Assembly (NCBI GenBank): GCA_001941045.1
Contig: MSHD01000006.1
Span: forward strand, 22,519-57,568
Source: Lachnospiraceae bacterium Zagget2
GTDB taxonomy: Bacteria > Bacillota > Clostridia > Lachnospirales > Lachnospiraceae
Direction of reading: 5' to 3'
DNA length: 35,050 nt
Shown here piece after piece: positions 7,195 to 15,719 of this stretch; the first letter of the stretch is position 1, and each line of letters opens with the position of its first letter. A program made the translations under genes and the position numbers. The notes below the pieces were generated by a model. The model worked only from the letters and a program-made list of their open reading frames with translations. It had not been told where the DNA came from and did not search any database.

Positions 7195-7959
7195 TCAACT
7201 CTCATTCGGTTTAATCAGATCCTTAATAACCTCTCCGGCCAGGATCAGGCCGGCTACAGAGGGAACGAACGCAACACTTCCTGGAATATCTCTTCGCTGC
7301 GTACATTTTCGTTTTGTCCCGGGTGGACAGATGCAGTGCGTCCGGCAGCTGATCTCCATATCGTCCAGGGGGCGGATGCTTTTTTCCGTGGAATATACCA
7401 CTTTCAGTGCGCGTATTCCGCGCTTTCTGCATTCATGTCGCATCACCTTTGCAAGCGGACATATTGTTGTTTCATAAATATCTGCCACCTGAAATTTTGT
7501 GGGGTCGAGCTTATTACCGGCTCCCATGCAACTGATGATTGGCACACCGCATTTTTTTGCCTGTTCGATAATTTCAAGCTTCGCAGTAACAGTATCTACT
7601 GCATCGACAACGTAGGAATACTGTGAAAAGTCAAATTCATCTGCATTCTCCGGAAGATAAAAGCACTTCCGGACTTCCACTCGTGCATTGGGATTGATTT
7701 CGAGTATCCGCTCCTTCATGACATCCGCTTTATACTGACCGACCGTTCTTCTGGTCGCAATGATCTGTCTGTTTAAATTGGTCAGACAGATTTTATCATC
7801 GTCAACCAGTACAAAAGAACCAACTCCGCTTCGGGCAAGCGCTTCCACCGCATATCCGCCGACGCCCCCGATGCCGAATACGGCAACACAGGACGCCGCT
7901 AAGCGTTCCATTCCCTCTTTTCCTAACAGAAGCTCCGTTCTTGAAAACTGATTCAGCAT
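7195..7959 (-). CDS. tcdA: tRNA threonylcarbamoyladenosine dehydratase (TcdA/CsdL)
   Basis: This is a 254-residue E1-like enzyme that adenylates and cyclises t6A37 of tRNAs to ct6A. The family start RTELLLGKEGMERL is followed by the nucleotide-binding glycine loop VFGIGGVGGYA, then DDDKICLTNLNRQI. The length and the C-terminal GSVAFVPSVAGLILAGEVI are characteristic of TcdA and separate it from MoeB/ThiF, whose zinc cysteines are lacking here. The ATG at 7959 is preceded by AAGGGGAG; an upstream TTG is less likely. The gene overlaps nothing and lies 17 nt after the nitrilase-family gene. Its role is housekeeping tRNA modification and it may just ride in the operon. Confidence 0.88.
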   Translation of the reverse strand: MLNQFSRTELLLGKEGMERLAASCVAVFGIGGVGGYAVEALARSGVGSFVLVDDDKICLTNLNRQIIATRRTVGQYKADVMKERILEINPNARVEVRKCFYLPENADEFDFSQYSYVVDAVDTVTAKLEIIEQAKKCGVPIISCMGAGNKLDPTKFQVADIYETTICPLAKVMRHECRKRGIRALKVVYSTEKSIRPLDDMEISCRTHCICPPGTKRKCTQRRDIPGSVAFVPSVAGLILAGEVIKDLIKPNES

Positions 7960-7976
7960 GGTTGTGCATCTCCCCT

Positions 7977-8774
7977 TCAAGCATACAACTCCGGTCTGCG
8001 CAACGACACATACGGGCGACTATCGCCTCTCTTGCGATTATTGTCCATATCAATATCAACATAAACAAGCTGCTCCCGGTCGTCAGCTTTCACTATAAGA
8101 TTTCCATCCGCGTCCACAGCAAGGGATTCCCCCGCAAATACCATCTGTCCCTCTGTTCCTGTTCGATTACACATCACAATGGGAATGCAGTTCTGAAATG
8201 CCTGCACGCGGATTTCCCATTCAAACATGACAAGCGGCTCCGCCTTTGTGTTTGCCGTTGGGATCAGGATCCAATCTGCGCCATTCAGTTTTTCTGTCCG
8301 GATGCTCTCCGGATAATGACGGTCAAAGCAGACGACAATCCCAAGGTTTCCGAAAGGAGTCCGAAATACCTGAAACCCATCATCCGAGGGAGCATAATAA
8401 TCCTGTTCGTAAAAACCCGCCGCCTGTGCGATGTGCACCATCTTCTGGATACCCTGTATCTCCCCGGTTGGAGCGATCAGGAAACTCGCGTCATAACGCT
8501 TTTGGTTCTCCTCGTAATAAAAATTAGGAACTGCATAAATCCGGTTCTCCCGGCAGGCTTTCCGAAATTCCCGTATCTCGGCAGCGTCCACCTTCACCGC
8601 TTTGTCAGATACATCCTGTTTCTCATATTGTGGAAAAAAGGGCAGAAGCGTAAGCTCTGGATATAAGATCAGATCCGCGCCATGTTTAGCCGCATCCTGC
8701 AAAGCGGATATACATTTTTTCAGGCTACCGTTCACATCCGGTTCCATTTTCATTTGAAATAAGGCAATCTTCAT
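7977..8774 (-). CDS. Carbon-nitrogen hydrolase (nitrilase superfamily)
   Basis: The product is 265 residues. The Glu-Lys-Cys catalytic triad of the superfamily is visible: the Glu in LILYPELTLLP (about residue 40), the Lys in GIQKMVHI (about 112), and the Cys in GIVVCFDRHYPESIR (about 148). Such enzymes hydrolyse amides or carbamoyl groups (N-carbamoylputrescine, beta-ureidopropionate, omega-amides, deaminated glutathione). It starts 4 nt after the ATP-grasp ligase stop, so the two are translated together. That pairing makes an amide metabolite of the ligase, or its repair, an attractive substrate, but this is inference. Confidence 0.88.
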   Translation of the reverse strand: MKIALFQMKMEPDVNGSLKKCISALQDAAKHGADLILYPELTLLPFFPQYEKQDVSDKAVKVDAAEIREFRKACRENRIYAVPNFYYEENQKRYDASFLIAPTGEIQGIQKMVHIAQAAGFYEQDYYAPSDDGFQVFRTPFGNLGIVVCFDRHYPESIRTEKLNGADWILIPTANTKAEPLVMFEWEIRVQAFQNCIPIVMCNRTGTEGQMVFAGESLAVDADGNLIVKADDREQLVYVDIDMDNNRKRGDSRPYVSLRRPELYA

Positions 8775-8778
8775 TATA

Positions 8779-9969
8779 TCACTTCCGCTCCGTCACGAAA
8801 CGGATGAAATTCTCTGTCTCCTCCTGTGAGGCCGCGTGAGCCGTGTACATCTGATTTCCCATCTGGGCAACATTCATTTCCGGCATTCGCTCACACATCA
8901 CAATGCGATCTCCGTATTTCTCCAGGATCTCCTGATGGCTGTGCCGATATTCGAAGCAGTCCCTCTGGCTCGCATAGACGCAGTAATGGTCGTCGCCGCT
9001 CTCCGGCAGCAGCCGCCGGTTTGCGGACACCATGTCCGCCCAGATCTGATAGACATCCGTGCTGTGCGCGTAGTTCATCATATCCGGCGTGTAGCCGCCC
9101 GCTGGGCGCATATTCACTTCGAGTCCGACAAAATCTCCAACCTCGCCCAGACCCTTTCGCGCTTTTGTAAGACGGAAAAATTCCATATGTACAAAACGGC
9201 TCTTCGCTCCGAAGGCCTTCACCGTAGCGCGTCCCAGACTGCGCAACGAATCCGGCATATCCGCCGCCACATAGTAGGCGAGATCCCGCTGTTCCAGCAC
9301 GATGTCCATGATCGACGGCGGCCATACAGTCATGGACTCAAAGAGCGGCGCGCAGTCTGCATCCGTGATCGCATCGTAAGAGCAGATGTCGCCCTCGATA
9401 AACTCTTCCATCACATAAGGTGTTTTGGGGAGATTCGCAAAGAAATTTTCCAGATCCCGCTCTCCATCCAGCCGCCAGGTATCCGTCGCGCCAACGCCGA
9501 CGTCCGGCTTCACAATCACGGGATAGCCGACTTCCACAAGGAAGGTCTTCGCCGCCTCGATCGTCGTCACCTTATGGCAGCGCGCGGTCGGCACGTTCGC
9601 TTCCTTATAATAAGCTTTCATCCCGGACTTGCTCTTGAAGCGCCCGACCTCGTACGCCTGTACGCCGGTCGTGACATGAAAATCTGTCCGCAACCTGGCG
9701 TCCTGCTCCAGCCAATACTCATTGTTCGACTCGATCCAGTCGATCTTTCCATATTTAAAGGTGAAAAAACCAAACGCCCGGAGCCTCTGGTCGTAATCCT
9801 CCAGCGTGTCCAGGCGATAATATTCCGTCAACGCGCCCTTCAGCTCCGGCTGTAGCGCGTCATAGGGCGTGTCCCCGATTCCGAGCACATTCACGCCGTT
9901 TTTCTTCAAACGATCGCAGAAGTTCCAGTAAGTGCGCGGAAACTGCGGCGAGATAAACACAAAATTCAT
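8779..9969 (-). CDS. ATP-grasp ligase, paralogue 2
   Basis: The product is 396 residues. The N-terminal pre-ATP-grasp fold (MNFVFISPQFPRTYWNFCDRL, LGIGDTPYD) is followed by the ATP-grasp lysines (GYPVIVKPDVGVGA, about residue 150), the adenine-binding PYVMEEFIEGD, and the metal-binding acidic residues around GDFVGLEVNMRPAGGYTPDMMNYA. ATP-grasp enzymes join a carboxylate to an amine or thiol via acyl phosphate. The whole length aligns with the ligase at 24651-25862, so they are paralogues. It heads an operon from a consensus promoter at 10008-10036; GGAGG precedes the ATG. Its partners are a nitrilase-family hydrolase and tcdA. The substrate is unknown; carnosine-synthase-like or dipeptide ligase activity would fit the fold. 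Confidence 0.87.
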   Translation of the reverse strand: MNFVFISPQFPRTYWNFCDRLKKNGVNVLGIGDTPYDALQPELKGALTEYYRLDTLEDYDQRLRAFGFFTFKYGKIDWIESNNEYWLEQDARLRTDFHVTTGVQAYEVGRFKSKSGMKAYYKEANVPTARCHKVTTIEAAKTFLVEVGYPVIVKPDVGVGATDTWRLDGERDLENFFANLPKTPYVMEEFIEGDICSYDAITDADCAPLFESMTVWPPSIMDIVLEQRDLAYYVAADMPDSLRSLGRATVKAFGAKSRFVHMEFFRLTKARKGLGEVGDFVGLEVNMRPAGGYTPDMMNYAHSTDVYQIWADMVSANRRLLPESGDDHYCVYASQRDCFEYRHSHQEILEKYGDRIVMCERMPEMNVAQMGNQMYTAHAASQEETENFIRFVTERK

Positions 9970-10007
9970 ACACTCTTTCCTCCACTCTTCCTCACTTTTT
10001 CCGGAAC

Positions 10008-10036
10008 ATCATAGCAATTATTTCCTACTATGTCAA
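10008..10036 (-). promoter_or_regulatory. Consensus promoter of the ATP-grasp/nitrilase operon
   Basis: On the minus strand TTGACA (10036-10031) and TATGAT (10013-10008) are separated by exactly 17 bp. The spacer carries TAGTAGGAAAT, nearly the same as the spacer of the lysR promoter at 15720-15748, where the equivalent is TAATAGGAATT. The shared TAGGAA half-site suggests control by the same LysR-type protein, here probably as a repressor. Confidence 0.75.
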
Positions 10037-10042
10037 TAGGTT

Positions 10043-10351
10043 TTAAATCGTTTCCTGCAGGATCATTTTCAGATATTCCCGGTAGCCGCCGCTGAGATTC
10101 CAGGCCTCATAGCCCATCTGACGTAAAAGCTCCGCCACTCCCTCGCTCTTTTCTCCCACCTGACAAAAAACATATACCTTCCGGTCATGCGGCAGATCCA
10201 TCAGTTCACCCAGTCGATCAAGTGGGATATTGATCGCCTGCGGCAGGCTTCCAAAGGAAAAGAGGTCCGGATTTCTCAGATCGACGACAATATCTCTCTC
10301 ATCCTGTATGGCGGCGTATTCGCAGATATCGATACTGAAAGAGTCCATCAT
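10043..10351 (-). CDS. Single-domain rhodanese-like sulfurtransferase
   Basis: The product is 102 residues, one rhodanese domain. The active-site loop is VYVFCQVGEKSE with Cys about residue 66, preceded by the family motifs DLRNPDLFSFG and INIPLDRL, and followed by WNLSGGYREY. It would carry a persulfide on Cys and deliver sulfur to an acceptor in the cytosol. Its ATG overlaps the stop of the MoeB/ThiF-type gene by 4 nt (ATGA), so the two are made together and the E1-like protein is a likely partner. The loop is one residue different from the classical CxxGxR, common among GlpE/PspE-like proteins. Confidence 0.88.
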   Translation of the reverse strand: MMDSFSIDICEYAAIQDERDIVVDLRNPDLFSFGSLPQAINIPLDRLGELMDLPHDRKVYVFCQVGEKSEGVAELLRQMGYEAWNLSGGYREYLKMILQETI

Positions 10352-11169
10352 ATTTTTTCCTCTCCCGCGCAGTCCCTGGGAATGTAGCTCTCCGCCTCAT
10401 CCAGCAGATTATGGATCGTCGGATGTTTCCCACAGATGCTGCATTCCGGGTTTTTCTCTTTGCAGTGCAAGGTGCGAAATTCTATTGACAGCGCATCCAC
10501 ATACAGGACCCGACCCGTCAGTAGTTCTCCAGCCTGTACCAGATACTTGACAGCCTCCGCAGCCTGGATGCTCCCAAGGATGCCCGCCACAGCACCGAGT
10601 ACTCCGGCCTGCGCGCAAGGCGCGCCCTGGTCGTCCGGTATCTCCGGCAGGATACAGCGCAGACAGGGACTACTCTCTGGTATATAGGTCATGACCTGTC
10701 CCCGGAAGCCAACTACCCCCGCATGGACATAGGGTTTCCCCGCAAGCACACAGGCATCGTTCACCAGATACTTTGTCTCAAAGCGATCTGTCGCATCGAT
10801 CACAAAATCATAGGGTTCCAGGACATCAAGGATATTCTCCGGCGTAAGATAAAAGGGATGAAGCTGAACCCACACATCCGGATTGAGCTGTCGAATCGTC
10901 TCCCCGGCAGACTCCGTCTTCCAATCGTCGATCCTGTCTGTCCGATGAATAATCTGTCGCTGCAGATTGGACAAGCCCACTCTATCCCCATCCGCAATGC
11001 CGATGGTTCCCACACCCGCCGCAGCCAGATAATACAGCGCTGCGGAGCCAAGCCCGCCCGCTCCTATCACCAGTACGCTGGAATCCAGCAGCCTCTGCTG
11101 GCCCTTCGGCCCGATCTGCGGCAGGACAAAATGCCGCGCGTAACGAGTCACCTGCTCCTTTGTAAACAT
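10348..11169 (-). CDS. MoeB/ThiF/HesA-family adenylyltransferase (E1-like)
   Basis: The product is 273 residues. It shows the ATP loop VIGAGGLGSAALYYLAAAG, the DGDRVGLSNLQRQI motif, the catalytic-cysteine region GAPCAQAGVLGAVAG, and a zinc site from CLRC and CSIC. This full set is typical of MoeB/ThiF, which adenylate the C-terminal Gly-Gly of a small sulfur-carrier protein so that it can take sulfur as a thiocarboxylate. The gene sits between a cystathionine lyase-type gene and a rhodanese, both possible sulfur sources. No ThiS/MoaD-type carrier gene was found in the window, so the acceptor is unknown. GGGAGAAAAGG precedes the ATG. Confidence 0.88.
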   Translation of the reverse strand: MFTKEQVTRYARHFVLPQIGPKGQQRLLDSSVLVIGAGGLGSAALYYLAAAGVGTIGIADGDRVGLSNLQRQIIHRTDRIDDWKTESAGETIRQLNPDVWVQLHPFYLTPENILDVLEPYDFVIDATDRFETKYLVNDACVLAGKPYVHAGVVGFRGQVMTYIPESSPCLRCILPEIPDDQGAPCAQAGVLGAVAGILGSIQAAEAVKYLVQAGELLTGRVLYVDALSIEFRTLHCKEKNPECSICGKHPTIHNLLDEAESYIPRDCAGEEKI

Positions 11170-11187
11170 CCTTTTCTCTCCCTCATC

Positions 11188-12384
11188 TCACAGCCCGACG
11201 GACCGAAGCGCCTGATCCAGGTCCTGCATGATATCCTCCGGATCTTCGAGGCCGACGCTGAAACGGATGAATCCTCGCCGGAACCTTTCCGGATACAAAT
11301 GTATCCGCTCGTCATAGCTCGGCTGCGGGAAGATCAGGCTCTCATCGTGTCCAAGGGAGACGGCAAAGGTGACGACTTTCAGCTTTGCGCAGAATCGCTC
11401 CACTGTTTTGTCATCCGTATTCAGGCCAAAAGAAATGACCCCTCCGAATCCATTTTTCATCTGTCGCTTTGCCAGCTCATGCCCCGGATTGTCCGAAAGT
11501 CCCGGATAAGATACAAAAGTAACATTCTCCCGCTGTTCCAGCCACTCAGCGATCTGCTGTGCGCTCTCATTGATCCGTTCCATACGCAGGGGAAAAGTGA
11601 CGGAACCACGGAAAATCTGCCACGCGTTAAACGGACTGATCACCGCGCCGACATTGACTTGCGCCTCGTAGCGGATGCGATCCATCGTCTCCAGATCGTT
11701 GGAGATAATCGCTCCTCCCTGCGCATCTCCATGTCCGTTGATAAATTTTGTGAGGGAGTCCACCACAAAATCGGCTCCCAGCTCCAGCGGCCTTTGATTG
11801 AGTGGGGAGGCAAAGGTATTGTCAACCGACAGGACGGCACCATTTTCGTGGGCAATCCTGGCGATGGCCTCGATGTCCGTAATACCCACCGTCGGATTGT
11901 CCGGCGTTTCGATATGGACAAGCCGGGTTCCCGGCGTGATTGCCTTTTTAACCGCTTCCAGATCTGTCATATCCACCATCACGGTTTCCACGCCGAATTT
12001 TTTGTTAAACAGCTCATGAAACATGCGGTAAACCGCCATATAGCTGACCTTCGGATACAGCACCCGATCCCCCGATTTCAATAGCGTCCAGAACAGCGCA
12101 TGAAGCGCACCGACTCCGCTTGCAAGGACGATAGCGTCGTCCGCGCCATACAGGGCCGCGACCTTTTCCTCCAGCCAGTGCTGGTTGGCATTGCCGTTCC
12201 GGGAATACATAAGAAGATCGGTCGAAGAATAATTGACCGCCGAGAGGTCGTCCGGCAGCTTATAGCTGTTCGCCATGTGCAGCGGGCGGCGGACAGCGCC
12301 GGTTCCCTCATCATAATCCGTCCCGGTATGTACGGCCTGCGTGGAAATATCATATTCTTTGAATTTGTTTTCTTTTTGAGACAT
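11188..12384 (-). CDS. Trans-sulfuration PLP enzyme (cystathionine lyase type), distinct paralogue
   Basis: The product is 398 residues, full length for the Cys/Met PLP family. PLP contacts include YSRNGNANQ (about residue 60), SVDNTFASPL (Asp about 188) and the Schiff-base lysine in VVDSLTKFINGHGD (Lys 213). It is clearly different from the duplicated enzyme at the window ends, with an N-terminal extension and GALHALFW in place of SGMAAI. It may release H2S, cysteine or homocysteine from cystathionine or a related thioether. I chose the ATG at 12384 because AGGAGG lies 7 nt upstream; a TTG further up would put this site inside the gene. It is followed within 18 nt by the E1-like and rhodanese genes. 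Confidence 0.9.
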   Translation of the reverse strand: MSQKENKFKEYDISTQAVHTGTDYDEGTGAVRRPLHMANSYKLPDDLSAVNYSSTDLLMYSRNGNANQHWLEEKVAALYGADDAIVLASGVGALHALFWTLLKSGDRVLYPKVSYMAVYRMFHELFNKKFGVETVMVDMTDLEAVKKAITPGTRLVHIETPDNPTVGITDIEAIARIAHENGAVLSVDNTFASPLNQRPLELGADFVVDSLTKFINGHGDAQGGAIISNDLETMDRIRYEAQVNVGAVISPFNAWQIFRGSVTFPLRMERINESAQQIAEWLEQRENVTFVSYPGLSDNPGHELAKRQMKNGFGGVISFGLNTDDKTVERFCAKLKVVTFAVSLGHDESLIFPQPSYDERIHLYPERFRRGFIRFSVGLEDPEDIMQDLDQALRSVGL

Positions 12385-12438
12385 CTGGGGACCTCCTGAC
12401 AAAACGATTCTTCCTGTTCTCGTCGACGCTCCTTCTGA

Positions 12439-13311
12439 TTACATGCCCTGAACTGAGTTTCCGCTTCCCCTGTCTATAAGCGCCTTGATAAACTCCGCAA
12501 TCAGATGGGCCATCTCCACCCTGCAGTCACAGAGTCCATGCGCAGCTGGCAGATCCTCCCAACGCTGCAGCGCCGCGGTCGAATGCGCAGCAAGCAGCTC
12601 ATAGAGCGGCCTGACCATCTCTTCCGGCGGCGCACACACGTCCAGGTTTCCGGTGACAAAGCAGAGATTCTGATCCTTCAGTTCCTCATAGGCATTTTCA
12701 AAGCCATAATCGTCCTGATGTGACACAATGTCCTCGTAAATTGCATCCAGACCATCGCTTCTCAAAACCCGTCCCTGTCCGAGCACAGCCCGTAACTTCT
12801 CCGGCTTCCCTTCCCTTAAAAATCTTGTCGGGTCAAAGGGCGCGATCGCGATAATTCCGCGCAGCCATGGCAGCTTTCTGCCCGCGTTCAGCACCGTATT
12901 GCCGCCCATGCTGTGCCCGGCCAGAAATATAGCGTCAGGATCAATGTTCATCCTGTGCACAAAGGCTTCGCTTCGTGCATATTCCGCAATATTTACCGCG
13001 TCCTGAATACAATGGGAAACCAGATACTTCCCCTCACTGCCCCAGGCGCCCCGGTGGTGCGGCAGCAGCACGACGCAGCCGATCCGGCGAAGCGCCTGTC
13101 CCAGGTCGCCGTTCTGCGCCGATCCGGGATAGCCGTGCAACAGGATCACACAGGGCCGGGGAGCCAGAAAGCTCCCGTCCGGCCAGAGAATTTCGCCATA
13201 GAGGTGGCAGCCTTCGCTGACTATGTCCAGAGTCTCATAATCTGCGGGCGCATACGCACCGTCATACAGCTTGTCCAGATTTAAATATGCAAGTTGAATT
13301 CGACAGCCCAT
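12439..13311 (-). CDS. Alpha/beta hydrolase
   Basis: The product is 290 residues with the alpha/beta-hydrolase order: an oxyanion region VILLHGYPGSAQNGD (about residue 55), the nucleophile elbow FLAGHSMGGNT (Ser about 142), an acid in TGNLDVCAPPE, and His in LPAAHGLCDC. There is no signal peptide, so it is cytosolic. It could be a peptidase, esterase or thioesterase. It begins 6 nt after the symporter stop, with GAGGAG in the overlap zone, and is followed by the lyase gene. A role in opening the imported compound before C-S cleavage is plausible but unproven. Confidence 0.85.
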   Translation of the reverse strand: MGCRIQLAYLNLDKLYDGAYAPADYETLDIVSEGCHLYGEILWPDGSFLAPRPCVILLHGYPGSAQNGDLGQALRRIGCVVLLPHHRGAWGSEGKYLVSHCIQDAVNIAEYARSEAFVHRMNIDPDAIFLAGHSMGGNTVLNAGRKLPWLRGIIAIAPFDPTRFLREGKPEKLRAVLGQGRVLRSDGLDAIYEDIVSHQDDYGFENAYEELKDQNLCFVTGNLDVCAPPEEMVRPLYELLAAHSTAALQRWEDLPAAHGLCDCRVEMAHLIAEFIKALIDRGSGNSVQGM

Positions 13312-13317
13312 ACTCCT

Positions 13318-14610
13318 CTACTCCGCGGAAGCGCCTACATTCACCGCTTCCTTCTCCACAGCCTCTTTGCTCCAGTCTCTCTTATACCAGTCTTTGCCGT
13401 AGATAAAGCGGGTCACGAGCATGGAAGCCACCGTATCTCCGCAGGAATTGATCAACGTGCAGCCCGCATCGAAGAGCTGTGTCATCATCAGCAGGATCGG
13501 AAGCGCCGTCGACGGAAAGCCGAAAGAGGAAATCAGCATCGTCTCCATCGCGGCTCCGCCTCCCGGCACCGAGGACACCGCCACCGACGCGACGACGGCA
13601 ATCACCAGCGCATAGGCAAAATCGCCAATGCTGCTCAGCGGATGATTGAAGAGTACGCTGCACAGCACGATCTCGTAAACCGTCGCCAGGCATGCGCCGT
13701 CCATATGGCAGGTCGCGCCCATCGGAACGACAACCGAACTGATCTCACGGGGAACATTCAGCTCATCACAGGCCTGTAGCTGCAGGGGCAGCGCGGCCGC
13801 CGAGGAACGGGTGCCGAGCGCGGTGAGCGCCGGCGTCAGAATGCGTTTGAAGAAATTCTTTACGCCCCAGGGGCCGGCCGCGACGAAGGCGTAAAGACCC
13901 AGGAAGATAAAGAAATACGCGATGGCCGTCGGATAATAGATCAGAAGGCCGTGCGCATAGCTCATCAGAAGCTCCGGCCCATAAGTGGCGGTCAGATTTG
14001 CGAAATAAGCACCCAGGCCGAGCGGAGCTGCTTTCATCAGCAGGGAGACCATTTTATACATGACGAGCGACATGTTGCTGAGCCAGTCGGCAACGGGGCG
14101 GCCCTTCTCACCCAGCACAGAGATCGTAAGACCAAAGAAAACCGTAAAGACAATCAACGGCAGAATATGCTGCCTTGAGAACAGATCCGGGAAGTCGCTC
14201 ACCGTGAAGGTATTAACGATCTGTGTGCCGATGCTGTCAGCTTCCGCGAGTTCTGTAGACGCGTCCGCCGCAATCGTGATGTTCGTATCCACACTGAACA
14301 CACCCGTCACGAGGAACATGATAATACCTGCAATAGCCGCTGTTACGATGAAGATTGCGATCGTAAGCACCAGAATCTTCCCAACCTTTCCCGTGTCGGA
14401 GATGTTCGCGATGGAGCTGCTGATCGAGAAGAAGATCAGCGGCACCAGCAGGACAAACAGAAGGTTCAGGAAGATATCGCCGATCGGATAGATCACGGAG
14501 ATACTGTCGCCAAACACCAGTCCCAGAATTGCGCCGATGATAACGAACGCGATCAGGATGATCGGATCCCGGTAAGGTGACCTGACTTTTGCTTTTTCCT
14601 CTTTTGCCAT
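13318..14610 (-). CDS. Dicarboxylate/amino acid:cation symporter (DAACS family)
   Basis: The product is 430 residues with eight or so membrane segments. DAACS signatures include IFFSISSSIANI, the serine-rich hairpin GTRSSAAALPLQLQ (about residue 270), the MGATCHMDGACLA motif and VPGGGAAMETM near the C-terminus. Family members import glutamate, aspartate, serine or cystine with Na+ or H+; TcyP of Bacillus is a cystine carrier of this family. Given its lyase-rich operon and the LysR-type dyad in front, a sulfur amino acid such as cystine is a fair guess. It is the first gene of a five-gene operon ending with the rhodanese. Confidence 0.9.
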   Translation of the reverse strand: MAKEEKAKVRSPYRDPIILIAFVIIGAILGLVFGDSISVIYPIGDIFLNLLFVLLVPLIFFSISSSIANISDTGKVGKILVLTIAIFIVTAAIAGIIMFLVTGVFSVDTNITIAADASTELAEADSIGTQIVNTFTVSDFPDLFSRQHILPLIVFTVFFGLTISVLGEKGRPVADWLSNMSLVMYKMVSLLMKAAPLGLGAYFANLTATYGPELLMSYAHGLLIYYPTAIAYFFIFLGLYAFVAAGPWGVKNFFKRILTPALTALGTRSSAAALPLQLQACDELNVPREISSVVVPMGATCHMDGACLATVYEIVLCSVLFNHPLSSIGDFAYALVIAVVASVAVSSVPGGGAAMETMLISSFGFPSTALPILLMMTQLFDAGCTLINSCGDTVASMLVTRFIYGKDWYKRDWSKEAVEKEAVNVGASAE

Positions 14611-14643
14611 AACGTTTCCCTCTTTTCCTTTATTCCTATCGGT

Positions 14644-14711
14644 AAGATAGGTTATTTTATAGAGAAATTATAGCACTTTTCAGGAAGCGTGGTTATAGGA
14701 ATAAGTTATAA
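14644..14711 (-). promoter_or_regulatory. LysR-type operator and promoter region of the symporter operon
   Basis: The dyad TTATAGGAATAAGTTATAA (14693-14711) lies 15 bp from the lysR stop. On the minus strand a TATAAT (14672-14667) is 20 bp from the dyad, and a TATCTT (14649-14644) is 43 bp away, close to the 44-bp rule of other promoters. A further dyad, CCTATCGGTAAGATAGG (14635-14651), overlaps the latter. Which -10 is used cannot be decided by eye. Confidence 0.6.
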
Positions 14712-14726
14712 CCGGTTATCCGATTT

Positions 14727-15686
14727 TTAGATAAGGTGCCGTTCCGCTGCTTCCTCTCCGACAGGAAGAGGATGACTATACTCTTCCGAACTCTGATACT
14801 GCTTCAGGATGCTCAGATATCGCTTCCCCAGGCGGCTGAGCGGCATATTCCGCCGCCGGATATACCCGATCTCCATCTCCTCCTCTTCCGCAAGTGGAAT
14901 CGCCGTGTACTGGTCTCCGTTCAGTTCCTCGCAGATGATCCCGGAGCAGAGCGTGTAGCCGTTCAGACCGACCATCAGGTTCAGCATCGTCGCGCGGTCG
15001 TCCGCCTTGATCACCTGACGGTACTCCCTCGTACTCAATACCTCCTCCGCAAAGTAGAAAGAGTTCTGGTCACCCTGCTCGAAGGAAAGGCAGGGATAAG
15101 GCGCGAGTTCCTCGAAGGCAATCTCCGATTTCCCAGCCAGCGGATGATCTTTGCTGAGATAGACCGAGATCCCGCAGGTGAACAGAGGCGTGTAGGCAAG
15201 CTCATTCCCTGAGAAAATCTTCCGCATTGCCTTCTCATTGAACGCGTTCAGGTACAGGACGCCGAGTTCACTGCGTCCCGTCCGCACATTCTCAATCACC
15301 TCACCGGTTTTCGTCTCGTGCACTGCGAACTCGTACTCATCCATGCCAAACTCCCGCGCCATCTTCATGAATGCCTCGACTGCTAAGGAATAGTGCTGCA
15401 TCGACACGCTGAATTTCTTCCGGCTGATCTTATCAGAACTGTAATGCTCCTCCATGAGCCGTGAGAGTTCCACCATCTGCCGCGCATAGCTCAGGAAATC
15501 CTCACCCTCCGGTGTGATCAGGATGCCCCGGTTCGAGCGGACGAACAGCTCGACGTGCAGCTCCTCCTCCAGGTCATGAATCGTGCTTGAGAGCGCCGGC
15601 TGTGAGACATAGAGCGCCGCCGCGGCCTTGTTCATGGATTTTTCCTCCGCGATCTTCACCGCATAGCGCAGCTGCTGCAGCGTCAT
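14727..15686 (-). CDS. LysR-type transcriptional regulator
   Basis: The product is 319 residues. The N-terminal winged helix reads MTLQQLRYAVKIAEEKSMNKAAAALYVSQPALS, then IHDLEEELHVELFVRSNRG, textbook LysR. The rest is the effector domain of two Rossmann-like lobes. The start at 15686 (GAGGAAA 3 nt upstream) gives the standard N-terminus; an open frame reaching 45 codons further crosses the promoter and is not used. It lies between the MalY-type lyase and the symporter operon, both preceded by ATAA-N7-TTAT dyads. It is the only LysR gene in the window and hence the best candidate to bind all of them. The effector, by LysR precedent in sulfur metabolism, could be O-acetylserine or homocysteine, but this is a guess. 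Confidence 0.93.
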   Translation of the reverse strand: MTLQQLRYAVKIAEEKSMNKAAAALYVSQPALSSTIHDLEEELHVELFVRSNRGILITPEGEDFLSYARQMVELSRLMEEHYSSDKISRKKFSVSMQHYSLAVEAFMKMAREFGMDEYEFAVHETKTGEVIENVRTGRSELGVLYLNAFNEKAMRKIFSGNELAYTPLFTCGISVYLSKDHPLAGKSEIAFEELAPYPCLSFEQGDQNSFYFAEEVLSTREYRQVIKADDRATMLNLMVGLNGYTLCSGIICEELNGDQYTAIPLAEEEEMEIGYIRRRNMPLSRLGKRYLSILKQYQSSEEYSHPLPVGEEAAERHLI

Positions 15687-15719
15687 AGTTTCCTCACTCC
15701 CTCGTTTTTGATGGGAAAC

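Noticed and set aside
8836-9855. Plus-strand 339-codon open frame
   Set aside because: It is antisense to the ATP-grasp gene, which has a consensus promoter and conserved residues. The open frame is a by-product of GC-rich codon use.
10723-12084. Plus-strand 453-codon open frame
   Set aside because: It is antisense to the E1-like and trans-sulfuration genes, which have clear family motifs. Its translation has no recognisable motif, and no ribosome-binding site precedes it.
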